A stretch of DNA of 64,000 bases from JADJNW01 sp964526645 (GTDB lineage: Bacteria > Bacteroidota > Bacteroidia > Chitinophagales > Saprospiraceae). Position numbers and translations under genes: made by a program. The stretch is from NCBI GenBank assembly GCA_964526645.1, contig CAZGJN010000014.1, forward strand, positions 14,883-78,882, given 5' to 3'. The stretch's first letter is position 1. The number at the start of each line of letters is the position of its first letter. The notes under the pieces were generated by a model that was given only the letters and a program-made list of their open reading frames with translations, made no database searches and was not told the DNA's origin. Positions 1 to 8,600 of this stretch are shown here, piece after piece.

Positions 1-1433
1 ATCCAAAAAATACTGCCGTTGTAGTTTTCATAATTAGGAATTAGTGCACCGCGATCTGTTGTGTTGGCTTGTTGCAACAGCTGCAGTCCCATCTCGCCCC
101 TCAAATGACGAATAGGCTTGTGCCTCCAGTTCAGATCGGCGGTATAAGTTGTTATTTCAAATTGAATGCTCGGCTCTTTGATTTCGGTGGGGAGTTCATT
201 GAATGCCCGATGCGCGTCGAACTCCTGTCGGCGGTTGAATTGGCGCGTGAGTTGCAATTCCAATTTACCAATTTCGCCTGTTGGAATATTAATAATCGTT
301 TTGAATAACTCGTGTAAAATCCTTTGCTGTGGTCTTCCGATTGTGTATGAAAAGGTACCATCTTCCGCAGGGCGCTCCCGCTCGATGGCTTGGAGGAGGT
401 CTGTAAGATTGCCAATATGAGAACCTCTGAAAATGCCAAGCTTGGTGTAAAACCTTGAGTAGAAAGTGGATACGTCTAATTTTTCTTTTTTCAGGCCAAG
501 TGCCCAGGAAAAATTATACTCTTCGACCCCCGTATTTTTCAAAAAATAGCCAGGTGTGTGAATATCTCCGCCTTTTTTCAAAGTACCTTGCAGCCGACCG
601 CTCAAAGGGAGTTTACCACCCAGTTTTCCTTGCAAAATACCAGACGCGATGCCCGTTCTGCCATTAGAAAAGCCCACTAAATTAATTTCTCCGCCGATGC
701 CTTTTTGGATAGGTAACGCACGAGGCTCCACGAGAATCACCCCGCCCAGCGCATCTGAACCATATCTTACGCTGGAAGCACCTTTGACGACTGTAACCTT
801 GTCTGCTACGAAAGGATCAATCTCCGGAGCATGTTCTGCTCCCCACTGCTGCCCCTCTTGGCGCACGCCATTGTTTAAAATCAAAATTCGATTGCTATGC
901 AAACCTTGAATCACAGGCTTGGCAATAGACGCGCCCGTGTTGATGGTCGTCACGCCAGGCAAGCGCTTCAGCGATTCACTCAATGGCAGCCCTTTGGTGG
1001 AAGAAAGCTCCATCCCGCTTACTTCATTGGTCGCTTGTGTGTTTTGCAACTGGATCGCTGTACCGATAACGACTATATTTTCCAGCACTACGGAATGCTC
1101 TTCCAGCTTAAAATCGTAGGTCAAATCGCTTTTTAGTACCAGTTCATGCTCCGCATGGGTGCAACCTACCCTGGAACAAACTATCGTATAAGTGCCTGGA
1201 CATAAATTAGTTAGCATGTAATTTCCCTTTTCATCAGCTATCGTACCGAGATTGAGGTCTTTCACAAAAATACTTGCAAAAGCCATCGGCTCGCCGGTAG
1301 TGTTGTTGAGCACCTTTCCGGTGATGGATAAAGTACACGCTTGTGCGTTGGATATTGCCGGCAACAGGACAAATCCGATCAGCAAGAGGACAATTTTAAT
1401 CCTTAGCTTTTGCCTAAAAGCGCTTTTTCTCAT
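1..1433 (-). CDS. TonB-dependent outer-membrane receptor, C-terminal part outside window
   Basis: The gene runs leftwards and is cut by the window edge, so only about the first 477 residues are present. The start ATG at 1433 is followed by a signal peptide (hydrophobic run ending near SNAQA), then a CarboxypepD_reg-like domain (ITGKVLNNTTGEPMAFASI), then a plug domain (LPLSESLKRLPGVTTINTG, IQGLHSNRILILNNGVRQ) and the first barrel strands. Such receptors import metal chelates or other ligands across the outer membrane using TonB energy. The neighbours (Fur/Zur-like repressor and a His-rich lipoprotein, divergent) and a palindrome over its promoter suggest the ligand is zinc or a zinc chelate; that assignment is inference. 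No stop codon is seen in the readable part. Confidence 0.9.
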   Translation of the reverse strand, partial: MRKSAFRQKLRIKIVLLLIGFVLLPAISNAQACTLSITGKVLNNTTGEPMAFASIFVKDLNLGTIADEKGNYMLTNLCPGTYTIVCSRVGCTHAEHELVLKSDLTYDFKLEEHSVVLENIVVIGTAIQLQNTQATNEVSGMELSSTKGLPLSESLKRLPGVTTINTGASIAKPVIQGLHSNRILILNNGVRQEGQQWGAEHAPEIDPFVADKVTVVKGASSVRYGSDALGGVILVEPRALPIQKGIGGEINLVGFSNGRTGIASGILQGKLGGKLPLSGRLQGTLKKGGDIHTPGYFLKNTGVEEYNFSWALGLKKEKLDVSTFYSRFYTKLGIFRGSHIGNLTDLLQAIERERPAEDGTFSYTIGRPQQRILHELFKTIINIPTGEIGKLELQLTRQFNRRQEFDAHRAFNELPTEIKEPSIQFEITTYTADLNWRHKPIRHLRGEMGLQLLQQANTTDRGALIPNYENYNGSIFW

Positions 1434-1474
1434 TTTAATGCAGCTCAGAAGAATTGATGCAAGCCATACAAATA

Positions 1475-1505
1475 CAAAAATAATATTTATTGCAACATTG
1501 TTGCA
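1475..1505 (-). promoter_or_regulatory. Receptor promoter with Fur/Zur-type 7-1-7 operator
   Basis: TGCAACA-T-TGTTGCA at 1491-1505 is a perfect 7-1-7 inverted repeat, the half-site spacing used by Fur-family repressors. Eight bases nearer the receptor gene, on the minus strand, is TATTTTTG (1482-1475), a perfect fit to the Bacteroidota -7 element TAnnTTTG. The palindrome therefore covers the spacer and the expected -33 region of the receptor promoter, where a bound repressor would block polymerase. It lies 57 bp upstream of the receptor ATG and 140 bp upstream of the divergent regulator ATG. Binding by that regulator is inferred. Confidence 0.65.
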
Positions 1506-1645
1506 CTAAAAAATGTTTTTTGTATAATATTTACAAAAACAGGCGCTGATTAGCGTCTAAATTGTGCTTGGAAAGTTCAATATCTGTATGTGTTTTTCAT
1601 TTTAAAAGGCGTAAATTGCAGGACAATACAAGCGAAAGAAATTGT

Positions 1646-2062
1646 ATGAATCAAAGTATTATTCATTTGTTGGAGCAACATAACCTGCGTAAAACGGCCA
1701 TGCGCGCCAAGGTCTTGGAGGTCTTTTTGGAGCACAGGGAAGCGCTTTCTCACAATGATATCGAAAGCCAGTTTGATCAGGTGGATCGCATTACATTGTA
1801 CCGTACTTTAAAAACCTTTGAAGATAAGGGCATTATCCATAAAGCTATTGATGGAAGCGAAAAAGCAAAATATGCCTTGTGCAACAGTGGTTGCGATGAG
1901 CATGAGCATCACGACCACCATGCGCACTTCCACTGTGATGACTGTGGAAAAACCTATTGCCTGGACAGTATCGAAGCACCAGCCGTCAGCGCGCCTGTGG
2001 GTTTTCAGGTAGCGGAGACCTTCCTGGTCGTGAAAGGTAAATGCGAAACTTGTGCCAATTAG
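1646..2062 (+). CDS. Fur-family metal-responsive repressor (Zur-like)
   Basis: A 138-residue protein of normal Fur-family length. The N-terminal winged helix includes LRKTAMRAKVLEVF and DRITLYRTLKTFEDKGI. The C-terminal half has a histidine-rich metal site (DEHEHHDHHAHFHC) and two CxxC pairs (CDDC and CETC) that would make the structural Cys4 zinc site. The ATG at 1646 is chosen because the family begins a few residues before the first helix; an upstream in-frame extension to 1562 has no family similarity. It is followed after 23 bp by a His-rich lipoprotein gene and is divergent from a TonB receptor. With that context zinc (Zur) is likelier than iron (Fur); peroxide-sensing PerR is not excluded by sequence alone. 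Confidence 0.88.
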   Translation: MNQSIIHLLEQHNLRKTAMRAKVLEVFLEHREALSHNDIESQFDQVDRITLYRTLKTFEDKGIIHKAIDGSEKAKYALCNSGCDEHEHHDHHAHFHCDDCGKTYCLDSIEAPAVSAPVGFQVAETFLVVKGKCETCAN

Positions 2063-2085
2063 TCGTTCATCTTCTTAAGTTTGAT

Positions 2086-2541
2086 ATGATGTTACAAAAA
2101 ATTTTACGCGTTGGTTTTCTTATTTTACTGATCGCTGCTTGCAAGAGCACGCCCAAAGATAATCCAGCACTTCAAGAGGCTGCTCGCATTCACGCCGAAG
2201 CAGCACAGATAGAACAGGCGCTACAACCTCAACTGAAGGAACTAATTCAACGCAAAAATAGCATCAACATTCAGGGTAGAGCACTCACGGAGGAGGAAAT
2301 AGCGTTTGTAGAAAAAGTTAATGCGATTGAAAATAGCTACACATATTGGGAAGAAAACCATGTGGAAGTGCCTGGATATGAACACCAGCACGAGGAAAAT
2401 CACCACGACCATCACCATCACAAAGAGAATCTCCATCTATCTCCTGCGGATATGCTTTCGGTGCAAAAAGAATTCAGAGATTCTATCGTTACACTACAGC
2501 AACGAGTAATCGAACTGATACAAACCATTAAGAAACAATAA
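2086..2541 (+). CDS. His-rich lipoprotein, probable periplasmic zinc binder
   Basis: A 151-residue protein starting at tandem ATGs (2086, 2089). A short signal peptide ends in a lipobox (LLIAAC), so it should be lipid-anchored. The mature part is mostly charged helix and contains a metal-binding-like cluster rich in His and Glu (EHQHEENHHDHHHHKENLH) about residues 100-118, then a C-terminal helix with heptad-like spacing. It lies 23 bp after the Fur/Zur-like gene and probably shares its transcript. His-rich periplasmic proteins next to zur genes usually buffer or deliver zinc. No named family was recognised, so the role is inferred from composition and neighbours. Confidence 0.8.
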   Translation: MMLQKILRVGFLILLIAACKSTPKDNPALQEAARIHAEAAQIEQALQPQLKELIQRKNSINIQGRALTEEEIAFVEKVNAIENSYTYWEENHVEVPGYEHQHEENHHDHHHHKENLHLSPADMLSVQKEFRDSIVTLQQRVIELIQTIKKQ

Positions 2542-2586
2542 GAGATTGGCGGCGCCCAGCCTGTCCTTTCAGTGGGTAGTCCTTTT

Positions 2587-3543
2587 TCAATTTTTATATC
2601 GGTAAGCAACCATAAACTCAAAGCCAGCACCGCGGTATTGCCCAAAGCTGCCTACATTATAAGTGCCCAATGCCCCGATGCGCCAGTAACTGTCCTTTGC
2701 AAAACTACTCAAGGTAATGACCCCAAGTTGTAAAGCAATGGTCGAACTGGTCGAATAGGTGATAGCCGCCCAAAATTTTTCGGGCATTTCCATTTTTACA
2801 TTGACATTCAGATCGTACAAATTGGGATTGCCATAATTGATCCACAAGGCTGGCTCTAGAAAAAATTTTTCTTTTGGTAAAATAACCCCTGCGAGGAAAT
2901 TGCCGTGCATGGCCCGCTTCCAATTAGCAAAATTGTTACTTTCTTTAAAAACCAAATCCGATGGAAATACCTGGTTGATAGCGCCTCCGATATAAAAAGC
3001 ATTTTGATTGCTACTTTTTTTGTTACGAGAATTGCGCCTGCGGAGGTTTTTTGCAACATGGGTAGAATAAAAAAAACCTGCTCCGGCATTAAGATTCAAG
3101 GAGCTGCTTTCTCCCACCGGAATCAGGGCATCCGTGGGGTCAGTCACTACGATTTCCAAGGCATCTATCAAGTATTGGCTGGCATTCAGGGAAGCACCCA
3201 CCGAGAGTTGATCGCGGGTGTTCAAGCCTAATTTGAGATGATAAGCATAAGTGAAAGCCAGCGAGGCGTATTTTAAAGGTTGAATCCGATCATGTGTAAA
3301 AACGCCGCCGATACTCATATTGTCTTTCAAAAAAGGATACTGCGCTGCCACGGTGGCGGTGCGGGGCGCATTATCAAAACCAAGCCATTGCTGCCGATAG
3401 CTGATAGCCGCTTCCCAATAATCGTAAGGTGCCGTCATAGCAGGATTCCACACAAAAGCCAGCTCACTGAAAGGGCTTCGCTCAGGCAGCTGTTGTGCAA
3501 AAAGAGAAATTGGCAGTAACAATAAAGGTAGAATATACTTCAT
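2587..3543 (-). CDS. PorP/SprF-family type IX secretion outer-membrane protein
   Basis: A 318-residue protein with a signal peptide (ILPLLLLPISLFAQ) and the typical family opening (PFSELAFVWNPAMTAPYDYW, SYRQQWLGFDNAPRT), followed by amphipathic beta strands ending in VAYRYKN. PorP/SprF proteins sit in the outer membrane and help T9SS cargo with type B (gliding-motility) sorting domains reach the surface. It lies 65 bp downstream of a 637-residue protein with such a domain, the same order as sprB-sprF in Flavobacterium. Likely role: partner for display of that protein. Confidence 0.92.
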   Translation of the reverse strand: MKYILPLLLLPISLFAQQLPERSPFSELAFVWNPAMTAPYDYWEAAISYRQQWLGFDNAPRTATVAAQYPFLKDNMSIGGVFTHDRIQPLKYASLAFTYAYHLKLGLNTRDQLSVGASLNASQYLIDALEIVVTDPTDALIPVGESSSLNLNAGAGFFYSTHVAKNLRRRNSRNKKSSNQNAFYIGGAINQVFPSDLVFKESNNFANWKRAMHGNFLAGVILPKEKFFLEPALWINYGNPNLYDLNVNVKMEMPEKFWAAITYSTSSTIALQLGVITLSSFAKDSYWRIGALGTYNVGSFGQYRGAGFEFMVAYRYKN

Positions 3544-3608
3544 TAGTCGGTTTTATTTATTTTTCCAGCTTTTTTGAAACACATGCTTTGCGAATGTCTA
3601 TAACTAAC

Positions 3609-5522
3609 TTATTCTCTGAGGATTGTCAATGTCTGTTTGAGTTCCCCATTGCGGAAGCCCAGCACATAGTAGTAATTCCCCGCCGGCAAAGGCTTACCTT
3701 TATGCGTGCCATCGAAGCGCTCTTCATCTGTCTGATAATTGATTTTTTCGTATAAAAGCTGTCCCCAGCGATTGTAAACCCGCAGGGAATTCACGCCGTA
3801 TTTGGTCAAATCCCCGAATTTCAGTTCGTCATTTTTACCATCGCCGTTGGGTGTAATCAGATTAGGCGCTTCTATATCAAGCGGATTGCCCCCAACTGTC
3901 ACAATAAGGGTATCTAATTTTTCACAACCATTGGCATCCGTGATCATCACAAAATAGGCGGTGCTATCCTCTGGCTGCGTAACTGGATTCGGAATGCGGC
4001 TATCGCTCACAGAATATTCTGACAAAAACCAAAAGTATGTGACTCCGCCAGAAGCATAAAGTTGCAAGGCTGTGCCTGGAATGATACAAGTGTCAGGCCC
4101 TGCGGTAGCTTCGGAAGCGAATTCAAAGACAGATACTTGCAGGCTATCCACGCCACAGGCAGTAGCACCGATCACGGTATAGGTGGTGGTTGCTCGCGGT
4201 CTTGCAGTAGGGTTTGGAATCGTCAAATCATTTAGCGTGTTAGAAGTATCAATCCATTCGTAGGTTTCCGCGCCGCTAATAAGCAATTGAATAGACGCGC
4301 CTGGGCAAAAGCCAAGTATTTCATTTTCAATTTTTATCTGAAAATCAGAACCAGAAAGGACGGCAATGGTATCGGTGGCACTACAGTTTTGGGCATCGGT
4401 TACTGTCACTCGGTAGGTGCCTGTCGAAGCGACCATAATCGAACGTGTAGTAGCTCCTGTTGACCAAGCGTAAGTGGAAAATACCCCTGCATCCAACAAT
4501 AAGCTTTCCCCTTGACAGATAAAAAGGGTATCTTCCAGGCTGATTTGCGGTGCATCTGCTGCCAGAATCTCAAAGGTATCCGCCACTTCACAATTTGCTG
4601 CATCTCTTACCCTCAGTGTATAATTGCCCGCTGCCAGGTTAGTAAACTGATTATTACTCCCAAAATTGCCACCAATACTGAAAGTGTAAGGTATTTCACC
4701 ACCTTGCACTGCTACGGTTGCGGTGCCAGTTGCTTGTGCGCAGCCTGTATTCATCGTAGCGATGGTATCAATCACCAGCGCACTTGATGAGAATTGAGCA
4801 ACGACAAGCGTTGTATCCAAAAGTGTTTCATTGCCGTTGGTGATTTTTAGGTTGTAATTGCCTGCTTTCAAATTGGCTAAATCCTCATTTTGAGACAGGA
4901 AGCCATCGGGACCTGTCCAGGAAATAACTGCGCCTTGGGGGGCATTCGCAATCGTTGTAGCAATAGCGCCAGTGTTTGCTCCAAAACAAGCAACATTCGT
5001 GATATTGAAGTTGACCAGAAAGCCGGTACCCACTGTTACAGAACCTGATTCCTGTTGTAATTCTATTTCTTCAAAAGAATCAGGAACGTCCGTAGCTTTG
5101 AAAATCTGGATATCAATAGGCGTATCGGAGATACTTAAATCAGTATAATCGCCATCCGAGCCATTCACAAAAAATTTCAATTGAATCAGCGTGCTGCCAT
5201 TTGGCAAAGTTTGCCCTTCCGCTTCAACATCAAACCAGGAAACGCGCAGATTGCCATTGGCGGCATCCGTTGGACCGATTGCAATAAAGGGAAGGTCGCC
5301 GGGTTGTGAAGCAATATATTGGATAACGGTAGCATCCCAGTTGATAGAAAATTGCATGCTTACAATCTTAGAAAATTGCCGAGTAGTGAGGTTGATCAGA
5401 AGCGTATCTCCGCTTTGGGCGGTTGTATCCGGCAAATTCACAACGAGCGGAGGCTGGGCGTAAGAAATGGTAGATAGCAATAACAAAATGCTAAGACGCG
5501 CCAGTAACTTTGTGTTTTTCAT
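3609..5522 (-). CDS. Secreted cohesin/SprB-like surface protein with type B T9SS sorting domain
   Basis: A 637-residue exported protein. After the signal peptide (ending ISYAQP) comes a cohesin-like sandwich, about residues 22-170 (LPDTTAQSGDTLLINLTTRQ). Two SprB-like repeats follow, about 170-325 (ACFGANTGAIATTI, GCAQATGTATVAVQGGEIPY), then three Ig/PKD-like modules to about 540, then a gliding-motility-associated C-terminal domain of about 90 residues (APNLITPNGDGKNDELKFGD; YNRWGQLLYEK; GNYYYVL). The last is the type B T9SS sorting signal. A PorP/SprF gene follows immediately. Expected location: outside the cell, attached to the outer membrane. A cohesin domain suggests pairing with dockerin modules, two of which occur in the neighbouring giant protein; that pairing is inference. 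Confidence 0.9.
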   Translation of the reverse strand: MKNTKLLARLSILLLLSTISYAQPPLVVNLPDTTAQSGDTLLINLTTRQFSKIVSMQFSINWDATVIQYIASQPGDLPFIAIGPTDAANGNLRVSWFDVEAEGQTLPNGSTLIQLKFFVNGSDGDYTDLSISDTPIDIQIFKATDVPDSFEEIELQQESGSVTVGTGFLVNFNITNVACFGANTGAIATTIANAPQGAVISWTGPDGFLSQNEDLANLKAGNYNLKITNGNETLLDTTLVVAQFSSSALVIDTIATMNTGCAQATGTATVAVQGGEIPYTFSIGGNFGSNNQFTNLAAGNYTLRVRDAANCEVADTFEILAADAPQISLEDTLFICQGESLLLDAGVFSTYAWSTGATTRSIMVASTGTYRVTVTDAQNCSATDTIAVLSGSDFQIKIENEILGFCPGASIQLLISGAETYEWIDTSNTLNDLTIPNPTARPRATTTYTVIGATACGVDSLQVSVFEFASEATAGPDTCIIPGTALQLYASGGVTYFWFLSEYSVSDSRIPNPVTQPEDSTAYFVMITDANGCEKLDTLIVTVGGNPLDIEAPNLITPNGDGKNDELKFGDLTKYGVNSLRVYNRWGQLLYEKINYQTDEERFDGTHKGKPLPAGNYYYVLGFRNGELKQTLTILRE

Positions 5523-5551
5523 TCCCTTTTGTAAAAATATTTAGATGGACA

Positions 5552-5584
5552 CGGCTTTGTGCGGTATTGTTCCACACAAAGCCG
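5552..5584 (-). repeat. 10-bp perfect hairpin between the two surface-protein genes
   Basis: CGGCTTTGTG (5552-5561) and CACAAAGCCG (5575-5584) form a perfect stem around a 13-nt loop in the 138-bp gap downstream of the giant gene. There is no T-run directly after it on the minus strand, so it may be a weak terminator or an RNA-processing/stability hairpin that sets the ratio of the two proteins. Confidence 0.6.
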
Positions 5585-5660
5585 AATCCCAAAATCGGTT
5601 TTTTTATTTAGAACGTCTATTCGAGCTTTTTAGTAGCTTCAAAAAAACAAAGCACCAAAT

Positions 5661-8600
5661 TTATTTCAAAATAACCATACTCCTGGTTTCTGAAAACTCA
5701 TTTGTGCGTAGAGCATAGTAATAAACACCGCCAGGCAGCGATTCCCGTGGGAATTCAATTCGATTGTACCCCTTTGTAAAATGACCTGCGTGGTGTTGTA
5801 CCACTTTGCCCAAGTTATCAAAGATCACTATTTCTGCTTGTATATCCTTCGGCAAATCAAAACCGATGACCGTCCGATCATGGAATGGGTTTGGCGCGTT
5901 TTGATACAATTTGTAATCATAAGCGTTCTCTTGTGCTGCTCCAGCAACACTTCCTGAGAGCGAAAGCGCAATATCAAAAGGTTCAGCCGTGGCGGTATAG
6001 GCCTCTGCACGGATATAGCGAGTGTTGATTTGCAGGATGTCGCCCAGGTCACTAATTTCCTCATTTGTACGGAATTTCAGCGTGAAGAGGATTTCATCCG
6101 GTTTCGCTGATACCCCTGCACCAGTGGCATCAAACCAACTCAAGCGCAAAATGCCATCTGCAAGCTGCTGATCTCCCAGGGCTATTGTTGACAATAAAGG
6201 GTTGGATGATTTATTCAGCCCCACAAAGGTCAATTTAGCTACATCGAAAGACAAGCCCAGTTGGTAACTTCCCAACTCATGGAAATTTTCGGCAGTTATT
6301 GGAATTTCAATCACTTCTCCGACTTTGGCTACCTGAGCAGTGCCAACCAAACGGAGCAGCCTGTCATTTCTGGTTTCTACTTGCTGCAATAGCGCAGGAT
6401 TGGCGTGCCCCAGGATATCTCCTACTTTGATGCCGATAAAGTTGGAAATGGTATCTTTCATGAGGGTCATCGTATCCACACTGGTATAAGGAAACACATT
6501 CGTGGTATTAAATTCAATTGGCATATAATCTCCTGCTCTCACAAAAACCCAGGACGGGCAGTTGCCGAAGCTATTGCTGGTACCGATGATGAGCCGCTGA
6601 ATCAGGAAGAGGTCCAGGCTACTAAATTTACCATCGCAATTCGCATCTCCAGCTATAATTTGATATGGTGAGACAATCTCTTCTGGTTCCATTCCCAAAA
6701 TAAATCGTTGCCCTGCAAAAAGTGCATAAGTAGAAAGCCCATTTTCAGGCTGGGCATCTTTTGAAGGTTGAATGGTATAGGCAGTTTCCATTAGCATTTC
6801 AGGCAATTCGTAATGCCCTTCTTCGTCTGTCATTGCCATTTGCACGATCCTCAAATCAGGATTTGTCACCGCCACTTCTACTTCAGCAATGCCATCTCCC
6901 CAATAAGTAGTGACAGAACCTGCTATTTCAGCTGTATTGGATACACTGATTTGACCATTTAAAACCACATGCGGAATGGAAGTTGGTGTGCCGTTCATCA
7001 AGCCGCCGACCTCGGTGGGCAGCGGGGTGCTAACGATGTTGAGTGTCGTAGCGGTGCCGGGCGAACCGATCAATTGTACCGCAACATAAAACAAGATTTG
7101 CCCTTCGCCGCAGGGTACCCCTGTGCCATTATTGGCAAAATAGCTAAACGTTTTGTTTGCAACTGAAAACTGAGGTGTAATGGAGCCTGGCAATAGACCT
7201 GTGATCGTAGCGACACTTGGGTCGTCAATTGCCAGAGAACCAGCCATTGACAGGATGTTCGCTGTAATACAATTTTCAACAGCCACCGGCACATAGATAG
7301 TGCTGCCATTTGAGCCGGAGAGGTCTTGCACATCAATTACCAAAATATTGGCAGGTACCCCAATCGTGACCTCTTTGCAGCTTGTCTGGGAGCCACAGCT
7401 ATTCGTTACCGTGAGGCAGACGTTATAAGTTGAATTATTGCTGTATGTGTGGGAAGGATTAGCTGCCGTGGAAGAAGTGCCATCCCCGAATGCCCAGCTG
7501 TAAGTACCCGAAGAAGATTGGTTGATAAAATTAGCCGTAGCACCCGAAGTGGTGAAAGAAAAGCTTGCTGCTAACTGTTCATTGGTGTTGTTTACACTAA
7601 CTGTTTTTGTTTGGCTACAGCCGCCGGCATCAGTCACTGCAATGGTATAAGACCCGCTTGGCAGCGCTGCAATGTTGTAATTAGTGCTTCCGGTGGTGAT
7701 GGTTCCATTAACCGAGCCACTCCAGGTGATAGTGTAAGGCGCTGTACCACCGGCATTTGTCACTTGTATTTGCCCTGGCTGCCCACAAGCGCCGTTGACT
7801 GCATTCGTGGTGACGACCAAACTGCTTGTGCCGCCAAACACTTGTACTGTTAATGATTGGGTTTGATTATTCGCATCCTTCACGGTAATGGTATAAGTTC
7901 CGGCAGGCAAATTGCTGATGGTAAAGCTGTTACCATTAGTATTTGCAGCACCAAAAGCACCCGTTCCATTCCAAGCAATGTTATAATTCGGCGTACCGCC
8001 GCTGATGTTCACTAATATCGCTCCGAGCTGATTGCAAGAACCATTCAAAGCCGTAGCCGTAGCGCTCAGGATGTTTTCAGTGATTGTAATGACCAAATCC
8101 TTCGTAATTGTACAATTGCTGGCATCTTTTACAGTAACAGTGTAGTTTCCTGCGGGCAGGTTGGAAATTTCATAACTGGTTGCATTATTAGAGATCATAC
8201 CAGAAGAAGCGCCCGTCCAGTTGATCATATAAGGTGCGGTGCCAGCGGTGATATTGATCAGTATCTTTCCTGAGTTGGGGGCATTGCCATTCATGCCAGC
8301 GATAGTGGCTGCAAGCCCTCCTGTGCCGTTGTTGAGTGTTATGGCTTCTGTCTCGACACAGCCCTTTGCATCCGTAACCGAAATGGTGTAAGTGCCGCTC
8401 GGTAAATTTGGAATATTATAACTACTACCATTGACAGAAGTAGAACCAGTAGAAGGCCCATTCCAGCTAAGCTGGTAAGGTGCAGTGCCGGTGAATGCAA
8501 GAGAGATAGAGCCATTTAGCGCACAAGCGCCATTATTGGGTGTAGCAGAAAAAATATTTACCGGTGTCTCAAAAACCATAACCATAACGGAAACATAACA

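Noticed and set aside
69..1509. Several plus-strand ORFs opposite the first receptor
   Set aside because: They are antisense to a receptor with clear CarboxypepD_reg and plug motifs and have no family character.
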